Assembly (NCBI RefSeq): GCF_003002815.1
Contig: NZ_PVTF01000001.1
Location: forward strand, 434,001 to 498,000
Source of the DNA: Umezawaea tangerina
GTDB lineage: Bacteria > Actinomycetota > Actinomycetes > Mycobacteriales > Pseudonocardiaceae
DNA length: 64,000 bases
Direction of reading: 5' to 3'
Made by a program: the position numbers and the translations under genes. The notes below the pieces were generated by a model that searched no databases, was not told the origin of the DNA, and saw only the letters and a program-made list of their open reading frames with translations. Positions 52,038-60,574 of the stretch are shown piece after piece. Positions within the stretch are counted from its first letter, which is position 1. Every line of letters starts with the position of its first letter.

Positions 52038-52870
52038 ACGAAGCTCCTCGCGGTCCACAGCTCGGGGAACACCGACCGTCGGGTGCGCTTCTCCAGCCAG
52101 GCCACGCCCGCGGAGCCACCCGTCCCCACCTTGGCACCCATCGAGCGCCGGGTGGCCAGGAGGTGGTCGTAGCGCCAGCGCGCGAACTCCTCGGCGATGT
52201 CGGTCAGCGCCTCGCCCAGCTCCAGCAGGTCGCGGTGGTCGCCGCGGTAGACCTCCGCCCACACCTGCTCGACGTCGGCGTTGACCTCGTAGGCCTGGCT
52301 CACGTCGCGCGCCAGCACCTCGGCCGGGATCGGCAGGCCCTGCCGGTGCAGCGCGGCCAGCACGTCGTCGTAGAGGCTCGGCGCGTGCAGCTGGGCCTCC
52401 AGCGAGTCGTGCAGCTCGGGCACGGCGCGGTGCGGCACGAGCATCGACCGGGACTTCTCGCCGAGCAGGAACTCCATCTCGCGGTACACGCCGGACTGGA
52501 AGCCCGAGCCCTCGCCGAGCGCGTCGCGGAAGGAGTTGAACTCGCCCGGCGTCATCCGCGCGATCGGCCGCCACGCCGCGTTGAGGCCCTGCATGTGCAG
52601 GTCGCTGCGGCGCAGCGTGCGCACGGCCGCGCGCAGGTCGTCGGCGCGCAGCTCGCGCTGGGCCTGCCGCCACTCGAAGACGAGCAGCCCGAAGTACAGC
52701 TCCATGATCTGGGTGATGACCAGGAACGACATCTCGCGCGGGTCGTCGGAGGCCTGCTTCTGCAGCGTGTGCAGGACGGAGGCGTGCACGTAGTCCTCGT
52801 ACGGCGTGGTGCCGCCGAAGTCGAGCTTGGGGGCCTCTTCGCCGTTGTGGATGACCGGGCAGGTGCTCAT
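52034..52870 (-). CDS. kynA: Tryptophan 2,3-dioxygenase
   Basis: A 278-residue heme dioxygenase that converts L-tryptophan to N-formylkynurenine. TDO hallmarks include EMSFLVITQIMELYFGLLVF (quoted as MSFLVITQIMELYFG), FNSFRDALGEGSGFQS, and the late DHLLATRRSMGAKVGTGGSAG with the heme-proximal region and the T-GG-S loop. ATG 52870 (MSTCPVIHNGEEAPKLDFGG) is preferred over the longer frame. First gene of the TDO-KynU operon and divergent from the Lrp gene. Confidence 0.95.
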   Translation of the reverse strand: MSTCPVIHNGEEAPKLDFGGTTPYEDYVHASVLHTLQKQASDDPREMSFLVITQIMELYFGLLVFEWRQAQRELRADDLRAAVRTLRRSDLHMQGLNAAWRPIARMTPGEFNSFRDALGEGSGFQSGVYREMEFLLGEKSRSMLVPHRAVPELHDSLEAQLHAPSLYDDVLAALHRQGLPIPAEVLARDVSQAYEVNADVEQVWAEVYRGDHRDLLELGEALTDIAEEFARWRYDHLLATRRSMGAKVGTGGSAGVAWLEKRTRRSVFPELWTARSFV

Positions 52871-52894
52871 GTCGTCATCATGCGTGGCCGGGTG

Positions 52895-52908
52895 GCATTT
52901 CTGAATGC
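52895..52908. promoter_or_regulatory. Candidate Lrp/AsnC operator in the tdo-lrp intergenic region
   Basis: GCATT-TCTG-AATGC is an inverted repeat in the 106-bp divergent gap, and GCATTT recurs at 52951. Repeated weak palindromes between an Lrp-type gene and its divergent target are typical of AsnC/Lrp control. Confidence 0.45.
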
Positions 52909-52976
52909 ACGTTACCGCCCTTCGGAACGGAGACTTCTCATGGCCGAAAGGCATTTCGGCGGATAGCTTTGCGTTC

Positions 52977-53432
52977 ATGAGCATCGAGCTGGACACCGTG
53001 GACTGGGCCCTGCTGGAGGCCCTCCAGGAGGACGCGCGGCTGTCCTACAACGAGCTCGCCCGCCGGGTGCACGTCTCGCCGCCGACGGTCGCGCAGCGGG
53101 TGCGCAGGCTGGAGAACGCGGGCGTGATCACCGGCTACCGGGCCGCGGTCGACCCCACGGCGGTGGGGCGCTCGGTCGTCGCCCTGGTGCGGATGAAGTG
53201 CTACGGGCCGCGGTGCATCACCGTGCACCCGGAGCTGCTCGACGACTGCCCCGAGGTGGTCGAGGTGGTCCGGCTGACCGGGGACATCTGCTCGGTGGTC
53301 AAGGTCGTCACCACGTCGGTGCAGGAGCTGGAACGGCTGCTCGTGCGGCTTGGCGGCCACGGCGAGACGTCCAGCGCCATGGTGCTGTCCACGCCGATCC
53401 CGTGGCGCCCGGTGCTACCGGCCGTTCAGTGA
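52977..53432 (+). CDS. Lrp/AsnC-family regulator of tryptophan catabolism
   Basis: A 151-residue regulator with an N-terminal winged HTH (LDTVDWALLEALQEDARLSY, then ARRVHVSPPTVAQRVRRLEN) and a RAM ligand-binding domain (VVALVRMKCYG, EVVRLTGDICSVVKVVTTSV). Its divergence from TDO-KynU suggests it senses tryptophan or kynurenine and controls that operon. Its 3' end overlaps murQ by 18 bp on the other strand. Confidence 0.9.
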   Translation: MSIELDTVDWALLEALQEDARLSYNELARRVHVSPPTVAQRVRRLENAGVITGYRAAVDPTAVGRSVVALVRMKCYGPRCITVHPELLDDCPEVVEVVRLTGDICSVVKVVTTSVQELERLLVRLGGHGETSSAMVLSTPIPWRPVLPAVQ

Positions 53433-54341
53433 CACCAGCGCTTGGCGGACGTGCCCGTCCGAGCCCACCAGCGCCTCGGCGGCCCGCGCGAACGTGACGC
53501 CGGACAGCAGGTGCACCAGCGCCACCTTCAGGTCGCCGCCCGAGCCGGTCAGCGCGTCCGTGCACTCCTGCTCGGCCAGCCCGGTGGCCTCGCGCAGGAT
53601 GCGCACCGTCCGGCCGCGCAGCTTCGCGTTCGTCGCCCGCATGCTGACCATCAGGTTCGAGTAGGTCCGGCCGAGCCGCACCATCACGGCCGTCGAGAAC
53701 GACGTCAGCACCAGCTTCTGCGACGAGCCCGCCTTCATCCTGGTCGAGCCCGCGATGGCCTCCGGGCCGGTGTCCAGCGCGATCAGCACGTCGACCTCGC
53801 ACGGCGAGGGCGTGACCGGGTTGTTCGACACGAGCACGGTGCTCGCGCCCATCGCGCGGGCCTCGCGCAGCGCCCCCACGACGAACGGCGTGCGCCCGGA
53901 CGCCGTGACGCCCAGGACGAGGTCGCCCGCGGCGGCGTGCGTGCGGATCTGCGCGGCACCGCCGAGGTCGTCGTCCTCGACGTTCTCCAAGGCCCGCACC
54001 AGCGCCTCCTGGCCGCCGGCGTGGTGCGCCAGGAACCAGTCGGGCGGGGTGTTGAACGTGGGCACCAGCTCCGCCGCGTCGAGCGTGGCGAGCCTGCCGG
54101 ACGTGCCCGCGCCGACGTAGTGCACCCGCCCGCCCGCGCGCAGGGCGAGCACGGCGAGGTCGGCGGCGCGCGCCACCTCCGGCAGCACCGCCGCCACCGC
54201 GTCGGGCACCACGTGGTCTTCGAGGTTGATCGCTCGCAGTATGTCCAGTGTGGACATCCGGTCGATGTCGAGGGTGCGCGGGTTCCGCATCTCGGTCGGA
54301 GAGTCCACGCGCACCGCCACACCGTTCCGGTACGAGGTCAT
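53415..54341 (-). CDS. murQ: N-acetylmuramic acid 6-phosphate etherase
   Basis: A 308-residue SIS-domain lyase that splits the lactyl ether of MurNAc-6-phosphate to GlcNAc-6-phosphate. The phosphate loop GAGTSGRL (77-84), catalytic Glu91 in DAAELVPTF, ASGRTPFVVG, and TRMKAGSSQK are all present, together with the C-terminal UBA-like helix. It overlaps murR by 4 bp and ends the recycling cluster. Confidence 0.96.
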   Translation of the reverse strand: MTSYRNGVAVRVDSPTEMRNPRTLDIDRMSTLDILRAINLEDHVVPDAVAAVLPEVARAADLAVLALRAGGRVHYVGAGTSGRLATLDAAELVPTFNTPPDWFLAHHAGGQEALVRALENVEDDDLGGAAQIRTHAAAGDLVLGVTASGRTPFVVGALREARAMGASTVLVSNNPVTPSPCEVDVLIALDTGPEAIAGSTRMKAGSSQKLVLTSFSTAVMVRLGRTYSNLMVSMRATNAKLRGRTVRILREATGLAEQECTDALTGSGGDLKVALVHLLSGVTFARAAEALVGSDGHVRQALVSLNGR

Positions 54342-55261
54342 TTAGCGGTCTCCCGTCGTCGTCTGCCGTCCGGCCGCTCGCCCAGCCGGTGGCCGGACAC
54401 CGCGTCGTAGGTCGCCTCCAGCGCCGTGGTGGCGCTGTCGACGTGCAGCTGGGCAACGCCGATGAACAGGCAGTCGACCACTGTGAGCTGGGCGATCCGG
54501 CTGGACATCGCACCGGAGCGGAACGTCGTCTCGCGGGCCGCCGTGGTGAGCACGTGGTCGGCGACCTCGCTGATGGGCGAGCGCGGGAAGTTGGTGAGCG
54601 CCACCGTGGTCGCGCCGTGCTCCTTGGCGACCCGCAGCGCCTCGACGGTCTCCGAGGTGGACCCGGTGTGCGAGATGCCGACCGCGACGTCGGCACCGGT
54701 CAGCACCGCCGCGCTCGTCAACGCGATGTGCGCGTCGTTCCAGGCGAAGCAGACCCGGCCGATCCGGTGCAGCTTCTGCTGGAGGTCGAACGCGACGAAC
54801 GCGCTCGCGCCGAACCCGTAGACGTCCACCCTGCCCGCGCCCGCGACGGCCGCCACGACCTCGCGCAGCGCGTCGACGTCGAGCTGCTCGGCGGTCTCCT
54901 CGACGGCCCGCGCGTCGGCGAACGCCACCTTGCCGACGACCTGGCGCAGGTCGTCGGTCAGCGTGATGTCGCTGCCGAGGTCGCGGTCCACGCGGGACGC
55001 GGTCCGCGCGGTGTCCGCGGCCAGCGCGATCCGCAGCTCCGGGTAGCCGCCGACGCCGATCGCCTTGCAGAAGCGGGTCACCGTCGTCTCGCTGGTGCCC
55101 GCCGCCTCGGCGACTTCGGTGATGCTGCGGTGCGCGACCGTGGCCGGGTTCTCCAGCACGACCTTGGCGACCCGCTGCTCCGCGCGGGCGAGGCCCGGCA
55201 GCAGTGAGCGGATCTTGACCAAGGGGCTGGCGTCGAGGTAATCGGGAATGTGGCTGGACAC
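54338..55261 (-). CDS. murR: MurR/RpiR-family regulator
   Basis: A 307-residue regulator with an N-terminal RpiR helix-turn-helix (SITEVAEAAGTSETTVTRFC) and a C-terminal SIS sugar-phosphate domain (VDVYGFGASAFVAFDLQQKL, GISHTGSTSETVEALRVAKE). It should sense MurNAc-6-phosphate and repress the recycling genes. The GTG start at 55261 is preceded by GGAAACTTACTAAC (plus strand 55265-55278), a plausible operator. ATGA overlap with murQ. Confidence 0.92.
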   Translation of the reverse strand: MSSHIPDYLDASPLVKIRSLLPGLARAEQRVAKVVLENPATVAHRSITEVAEAAGTSETTVTRFCKAIGVGGYPELRIALAADTARTASRVDRDLGSDITLTDDLRQVVGKVAFADARAVEETAEQLDVDALREVVAAVAGAGRVDVYGFGASAFVAFDLQQKLHRIGRVCFAWNDAHIALTSAAVLTGADVAVGISHTGSTSETVEALRVAKEHGATTVALTNFPRSPISEVADHVLTTAARETTFRSGAMSSRIAQLTVVDCLFIGVAQLHVDSATTALEATYDAVSGHRLGERPDGRRRRETAK

Positions 55262-55392
55262 GTGGGAAACTTACTAACCGTCACCGTCGTGGTCAACGGA
55301 TCCGAGGGGTGACTCGGCCGTGTTGTGAGGATTTCTCACTCTTATGGCGCCCCTGCCTCACCGGCTGTCCATCCGATTGCGACACACCGTGC

Positions 55393-57039
55393 TCACCGGT
55401 CCGCAAGGCGCCAGCCCACGGCCGTGAGCGCCTCCGGGTGGCGTTCCGCGTCGAGGACGGTGCCCCGGTCGCCCGTGACCCGGATCCCGTCGACGTACAC
55501 ACCGCGTCCGCCGTAACCGGTGCCGCGCGTGTACACCCAGCGCACCCGGCTGCCGTCGACCGCGGCCTCCACGCGGGTCCACTTGCGCGTGCCCGTGCCG
55601 GTCAGCGTCCTCACGTCGCGCCACGTCGTGCCGTCCCCGGTCTGCAGCACCGCGCTGTCGCCCTCGTCGAGGTCGACGAACGCGTCGAACGAGACCTTCC
55701 GCGCGCCGGGCAGGTCGCCGGTCGTCAGCGTCGCCCCCGTCGCGGTCGGCGTCCACGCGTCGCGGCCCTGCTGCGGCCGGACGGCGAGCGCGCGCGCCAG
55801 CCCGTCCGCGACGGCCCGGCGGGCGGGGTTGATCGTCCCCCAGTCGCGCGAGGGGTGGACGCGGTTGGTCAGCAGGATCGCGATCGACCGCGACAGCGGG
55901 TCGACCACCAGAGTCGTGCCCGTGTACCCGGTGTGGCCCGCGGTGGCCGGTGAGCTGAGCGCGCCCATGTACCAGCGCTGGTCCAGCTCGAAGCCGAGCC
56001 CGTGCGAGTCCTCGGGGAACTCGGTGTTGAAGTTGGTCAGCATCAGCCGCACGGTCTGCGGCCGCAGGATCCGGTGCCCGTCGTAGGTGCCGCCGTTGAG
56101 GACGGTCTGGGCGAGCACCGCGAGGTCGCGCGCCGTGGAGAACACGCCCGCGTGCCCGGCGACACCGCCCAGCGACCAGGCGTTCTCGTCGTGCACCTGG
56201 CCGCGGACCATGCCGCGCGGCGGGCTCGTCTGGAACTCCGTCGCGGCGATCCGGTCGAGCTTGCTCGCGGGCGGGTTGTAGCCGGTGTCGGGCAGGCCGA
56301 GCGGCTCGGTGATGCCCTTGCGCACCAGCTCGTCCAGCGGCGACCCGCTGACCCGGTGGACGAGCTCGCCCAGCGTGATCAGGTTCAGGTCGGAGTAGGT
56401 GTACGCGGTGCCGGGGGTGGTCTGCGGCGTCGCGTCCATCACGGCCTTGATCCGGGACGGGACGTCCGGCCACTTCTGCCACAGCGGCAGCCACGGCTCC
56501 AGACCGGAGGTGTGGGTCAGCAGCTGCTCGACGGTGATGTCGGCCTTGCCGTTGACGCCGAACTCCGGCAGGTACCGCGACACCGGCTGGTCGACCCGGA
56601 TCCGGCCGCGCTCGACCTGCTGCATCACCACGATCGAGGTGAACAGCTTGGAGATCGACGCCAGGTCGAAGATCGTGTTGTCCGCCATCGGCACGCGCTG
56701 CTCCACGGGCAGCTCGGTGCCCTTGGCGTCGGAGTAGCGCACCGCCCACCCGGTCGGCCGCTGCGCGACGACGGAACCGTCGTGCGCCAGCAGCGTCACC
56801 GCGCCTGCGAACATCGGGTGCCCGGTGGCGTCCGGCTCGGTGTAGCGGCGGACCTGGTCCAGGGCGGCGTCGATCGGCGCCCGGTCCAGGCCGGGGTCGC
56901 CGCGGTGCAGCTGCGTCCACGGCGGGGCGAACCCGGTGTGCGGCCGGTCGAACCGGCCGGTGGACGGGTCGGCGTGCGCCGCGACGGGCAGGGTGGTCAT
57001 GGTCAGCATGGTCGCGACGAGCAGGGCTGGCAGTCGCAT
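55393..57039 (-). CDS. Secreted serine hydrolase of the beta-lactamase family, AmiE-like
   Basis: A 548-residue exported protein: signal peptide (ALLVATMLTMTTLPVAAHA), class C beta-lactamase-type domain with SISK (Ser128, Lys131), YSDLN and the HTG-type GHTGYTG. A C-terminal beta-sandwich-like extension of about 115 residues (SFDAFVDLDEGDSAVLQTGD) follows. In B. subtilis, amiE of this fold sits between nagZ and murR and removes peptides from MurNAc. The same gene order here supports a MurNAc-L-Ala amidase role. It is 8 bp after namZ. Confidence 0.82.
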   Translation of the reverse strand: MRLPALLVATMLTMTTLPVAAHADPSTGRFDRPHTGFAPPWTQLHRGDPGLDRAPIDAALDQVRRYTEPDATGHPMFAGAVTLLAHDGSVVAQRPTGWAVRYSDAKGTELPVEQRVPMADNTIFDLASISKLFTSIVVMQQVERGRIRVDQPVSRYLPEFGVNGKADITVEQLLTHTSGLEPWLPLWQKWPDVPSRIKAVMDATPQTTPGTAYTYSDLNLITLGELVHRVSGSPLDELVRKGITEPLGLPDTGYNPPASKLDRIAATEFQTSPPRGMVRGQVHDENAWSLGGVAGHAGVFSTARDLAVLAQTVLNGGTYDGHRILRPQTVRLMLTNFNTEFPEDSHGLGFELDQRWYMGALSSPATAGHTGYTGTTLVVDPLSRSIAILLTNRVHPSRDWGTINPARRAVADGLARALAVRPQQGRDAWTPTATGATLTTGDLPGARKVSFDAFVDLDEGDSAVLQTGDGTTWRDVRTLTGTGTRKWTRVEAAVDGSRVRWVYTRGTGYGGRGVYVDGIRVTGDRGTVLDAERHPEALTAVGWRLADR

Positions 57040-57047
57040 CGGAGTCC

Positions 57048-58280
57048 TCACCGGTAGTGCAGGTACTGGCGTCGGGTGCGGCGGAACGAGGTCAGCTCGG
57101 GCTCCCACGCGCCAACGATGTCGTCGACGCCCGCGCCCGCGTCGACCATGCGCCGCAGGCGGTCCGAGCCGCTGAGGTTGTCGATGAAGTCGTCCGGCCG
57201 CCACGCGAACAGGGCGGGGTAGAGCGCGCGGGCGGTCACGAGCATCGCGACCGCCGAGCGGATGGCGTCGAAGGCGGACGGGTCGGTGAGGTGCAGGGCC
57301 ACCCCGCCGCAGGCCTTGCCGACGAACTTGCCGAACGTGGGCGTGAAGTACGCCTCCCGGAACCGCACGCCGGGCAGCTCCAGCTCGTTGAGCCCCTCCG
57401 CCCAGCGCCAGTCGACGTCCGGGGCGCCGATGGTCTCGAACGGCCGCGTCGTGCCGCGGCCCTCGGAGAACGCGGTGCCCTCGAACAGGCACGTGCCGGG
57501 GTAGACCAGCGCGGTGTCCTGGGTGGGCATGTTCGGGCTGGGCGGCACCCACGGCAGCCCGGTGTCCAGGTCCGCGCGCCGCCAGCCGCGGGCCCACACG
57601 ACGTCCAGGCTGGACACCCGGCCGCCGTCGGAGGGCAGGAACTCGGCGTCGAAGAACCGGGCCAGCTCGCCGACGCTCATCCCGTGCTGCTGCACGATCG
57701 GCTTGCGGCCGACCCCGGTCGCGTACGCCGGGTCGAGCTGCGGGCCGCGCGCCGTGCCGCCGACCGGGTTCGGCCGGTCCAGCACGAGGAACGCCGCGCC
57801 GGTCGCCGCGGCGGCCTGCATCGCCGTGTACATGGACCAGATGTAGGTGTAGAACCGCGCGCCGACGTCCGCGATGTCGAACACCACGGTGTCCACCTGC
57901 GCCTTGCGGAACATCCCGGCGAGCTTCTCCGCGTTCGCCCCGTAGGCGTCGTACACCGGCACGCCCGTGCGCGGGTCGGGGTAGTCGCCCTCGGAACCGC
58001 CCGCCTGTGCCGTGCCGCGGAAGCCGTGCTCCGGGCCGAAGGCGGCCTGCGGGCGCTGCCCCGCGGCGACCATGGAGTCGACGACGTGGGTCTGGTCGGG
58101 CAGCACGCCGGTCGGGTTGGTGAGGATGCCGACGCGCCTGCCGCGCAGCCGCCGCCAGTCGTCCTGGGCGAGGACCTCCGCGCCCGTGACGACCCTCGTG
58201 GCCGCCGTCGCCTCCCCGCCCGTGAGCGCCAGCGCGGGCACGGCCAGTGCGCCCGCCTGGAGGAGCTGCCTGCGCCTCAC
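57048..58280 (-). CDS. namZ: Exo-beta-N-acetylmuramidase NamZ (DUF1343)
   Basis: A 410-residue DUF1343 protein with a twin-arginine-like signal (RRRQLLQAGALAVPALALTG). The catalytic-domain motifs are GILTNPTGVLP, FGPEHGFRG, FDIADVGARFYTYIWSM, DRPNPVGG and TRPFETIGAPD. NamZ removes MurNAc from the non-reducing end of glycan strands after NagZ removes GlcNAc. Its GTG overlaps the nagZ stop by 4 bp, so both are made together. Confidence 0.9.
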   Translation of the reverse strand: MRRRQLLQAGALAVPALALTGGEATAATRVVTGAEVLAQDDWRRLRGRRVGILTNPTGVLPDQTHVVDSMVAAGQRPQAAFGPEHGFRGTAQAGGSEGDYPDPRTGVPVYDAYGANAEKLAGMFRKAQVDTVVFDIADVGARFYTYIWSMYTAMQAAAATGAAFLVLDRPNPVGGTARGPQLDPAYATGVGRKPIVQQHGMSVGELARFFDAEFLPSDGGRVSSLDVVWARGWRRADLDTGLPWVPPSPNMPTQDTALVYPGTCLFEGTAFSEGRGTTRPFETIGAPDVDWRWAEGLNELELPGVRFREAYFTPTFGKFVGKACGGVALHLTDPSAFDAIRSAVAMLVTARALYPALFAWRPDDFIDNLSGSDRLRRMVDAGAGVDDIVGAWEPELTSFRRTRRQYLHYR

Positions 58281-60037
58281 CAGGTGACGCCGTGGCCGAG
58301 CGGGTACCGCGTCGGTCCCGGCACCTCGACCGGCAGCTTGCCCTTGGGGCCGGTCTCGCCGTAGACGACCTTCGCCAGCGACTCCATCGCCCCGGCGCCG
58401 TAGGAGTAGGTGGCCAGCCAGGTCGGGTTGTCGACGCCGACGTCGTACGGGTTCTGCACGGCCACCGCGACGACCGGTTTCCCGGTCGCCCGCAGCCTCG
58501 TCAGGAGCGCCTGCTGGGCGGACTGGGTGGACAACGAGTTCGTCAGCAGGACGACGACCTCGGCACCGGCCGCCGCCTGTTCGGCCGCGACGATCTGGGC
58601 CTCGGTCGGGGCGCTGCCGGTGGGCAGGGCGGTGGTGGTCGTGCCGCGGGCGGTCAGCCGGGCGGCGAGCGTGCGCGTCGTCGTCTCGCCCCAGCCCGTG
58701 ACCAAGGCGGACGCGGGCTTCTTGGCCAGCGGCAGCACCTTGGCGTCGTTGCGGACCACGGTCGTGGTGCGGTCGGTGATCCGCTGGGCCGTCGCCAGGT
58801 TCGCGGGGGAGCCGACGGTGCGGGGGATCGCGCCGACGTCGACCAGGGGGCTGGTCAGCATGCCGCGCAGGAGCTTCATCCGCAGGATCCGCAGCACGCT
58901 CTGGTCGATCCGGCGCTCGCTCAGCTCGCCGCTGCGCACGGCGTCCAGCACCCCGTTGACCGCGACCTGCAGGTTCACCGGCATCAGCAGCTGGTCGACA
59001 CCGGCCTTGAGCGCCAGCACGGGGATCCGCGCGTCGGAGTGCAGCTGGCGGACGCCCTCCATCTCCAGCGAGTCGGTGATGACGACCCCGTCGTAGTGCA
59101 GCTCGTTGCGCAGCAGACCGGTGACGACCGGAGCGGACAGCGTCGCGGGCTCGCCGGACGGGTCGATCCGCGGCGTCTGGATGTGCGCGGTCATGATCGA
59201 GTCGATGCCCGCGGCGATGGCGGCCCGGAACGGCGGCGCGTCCAGCTTCCGCCACTGCTCGACGGTCCGGTCGACGACCGGCAGGCTCGTGTGGCTGTCC
59301 TCGGACGTGTCGCCGTGACCGGGGAAGTGCTTCGCCGTGGCCGACACCGCGCCCTTGGCCAGGTACCGCTGCTGGTACCCGCGGACCTGCGCGGCGACCA
59401 TGTCGGAGGCCAGCGCGGGGTCGCTGGAGTAGGAGCGGACCCCGATGACCGGGTTCGCCGGGTTCGAGTTCACGTCCGCGTCCGGCGCGAAGTCCTGGGT
59501 GATCCCCATCGCGCGCAGCTCGTTCGCGGTGATGGTGGCGGCCTTCTCCGCGTCCGCCGTCGACCGGCCCGCGCCGAGCGCCATGTTGCCGGGGAACTGG
59601 GTCGCGGGCGCGCCGATCCGGGTGACGATCCCCATCTCCTGGTCGGTCGAGATCGCCAGCGGGATGTGCAGACCGGACGACATCGCGGCCCGCTGCAGGC
59701 CGTTGGACAGGGTGGCGACCTGCTGCGGGGTGTCGATGTTGTCGCGGGTGGAGTTGTTGAAGTAGATGACGCCACCGGGGTGGAACTTGGCGACCACCTG
59801 GGCCGGGGTGTCCACGCCGAAGTTCGTCCGGTTGGCGGGGTTCACCTCGTCGGGTGACTGGCCGTTGAGGTAGGTGACGAACAGCTGGCCGACCTTGTCC
59901 TCCAAGGACATCCGCCGGACCATGGTGGTGATGTTCCGCGCCGACGTGGAATCCGGTTGGGCCGACGCGGTCAACGGCGCACCCACCACGGCCGTGACCA
60001 GCGCGACAACCGCTAACGGACGAGCGACCTGGTACAC
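58277..60037 (-). CDS. nagZ: Secreted beta-N-acetylglucosaminidase, glycoside hydrolase family 3
   Basis: A 586-residue GH3 enzyme with a signal peptide (VVALVTAVVGAPLTASAQ). NagZ-type loop KHFPGHGDT (236-244) carries the His/Asp acid-base pair and ITDSLEM the nucleophile Asp322. A C-terminal domain of about 180 residues is present, as in the exported Gram-positive form rather than the short cytosolic one. It trims GlcNAc from peptidoglycan fragments. GTG 60037 with a GGGGAGG ribosome site leads the recycling operon. Confidence 0.92.
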   Translation of the reverse strand: MYQVARPLAVVALVTAVVGAPLTASAQPDSTSARNITTMVRRMSLEDKVGQLFVTYLNGQSPDEVNPANRTNFGVDTPAQVVAKFHPGGVIYFNNSTRDNIDTPQQVATLSNGLQRAAMSSGLHIPLAISTDQEMGIVTRIGAPATQFPGNMALGAGRSTADAEKAATITANELRAMGITQDFAPDADVNSNPANPVIGVRSYSSDPALASDMVAAQVRGYQQRYLAKGAVSATAKHFPGHGDTSEDSHTSLPVVDRTVEQWRKLDAPPFRAAIAAGIDSIMTAHIQTPRIDPSGEPATLSAPVVTGLLRNELHYDGVVITDSLEMEGVRQLHSDARIPVLALKAGVDQLLMPVNLQVAVNGVLDAVRSGELSERRIDQSVLRILRMKLLRGMLTSPLVDVGAIPRTVGSPANLATAQRITDRTTTVVRNDAKVLPLAKKPASALVTGWGETTTRTLAARLTARGTTTTALPTGSAPTEAQIVAAEQAAAGAEVVVLLTNSLSTQSAQQALLTRLRATGKPVVAVAVQNPYDVGVDNPTWLATYSYGAGAMESLAKVVYGETGPKGKLPVEVPGPTRYPLGHGVTW

Positions 60038-60179
60038 AGGGCCTCCCCAGGCGTGTTTTTCACCGCTGTGCGGGCATCTTCGCAAGTTACCCACGTCACG
60101 GGAGGCGGTCAACGGCCGGGGATCGTGCCAGGTCCGGGGGAATACCGCTCGGCGGAAAAGGGGTGCCCAGACGGAAAAG

Positions 60180-60215
60180 GGCGGAGCCCCCGCACTCTCG
60201 TGAGGGGGCTCCGCC
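60180..60215 (-). terminator. Hairpin terminator upstream of nagZ
   Basis: A 12-bp perfect stem (GGCGGAGCCCCC and its complement) has a 12-base loop. It lies in the gap between the HAD gene and nagZ and probably isolates the nagZ operon from upstream transcription. Confidence 0.7.
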
Positions 60216-60574
60216 ACCAGCACGGGCCTTCGAGTTACCAAGCGTGCAACTCGTGCCGTATCAACCTGGCCTCGGCGTCCAGCGTCCCGGTACGCAGGCC
60301 CTTGACGGCAAGCCTCCCGCGGCGTGCTGCGCGTGGGTGCTCGAGGTCCGTGCACGGAGATCTGCCGGGGTGGACGTCGCTTATCTTCTGCTTCGCCCCT
60401 GGCCGACCCGAAGTCCGCACCTCCATTTGTAGACCGTGTGCCGCGTCACAGCAAGGTCTCGGACGAGTGCACCGGTCAAGCAACGTTCAGTAGCCGAAGT
60501 TGGTCGCGCACAGGGGTTTCCGGCCTCGGTACCGCTGATCGGGCGGTGCTCGCGACCCGTGGGTCGACAGGGGG
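60216..60574. other. Intergenic region with a possible HTH gene fragment
   Basis: No intact gene is seen in these 359 bases. On the minus strand, 60384-60482 encode 33 residues ending in a stop, with LTGALVRDLAVTRHTVYKWR resembling a transposase- or excisionase-type helix-turn-helix. The surrounding frames are broken. It may be an old insertion-sequence remnant. Confidence 0.3.
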
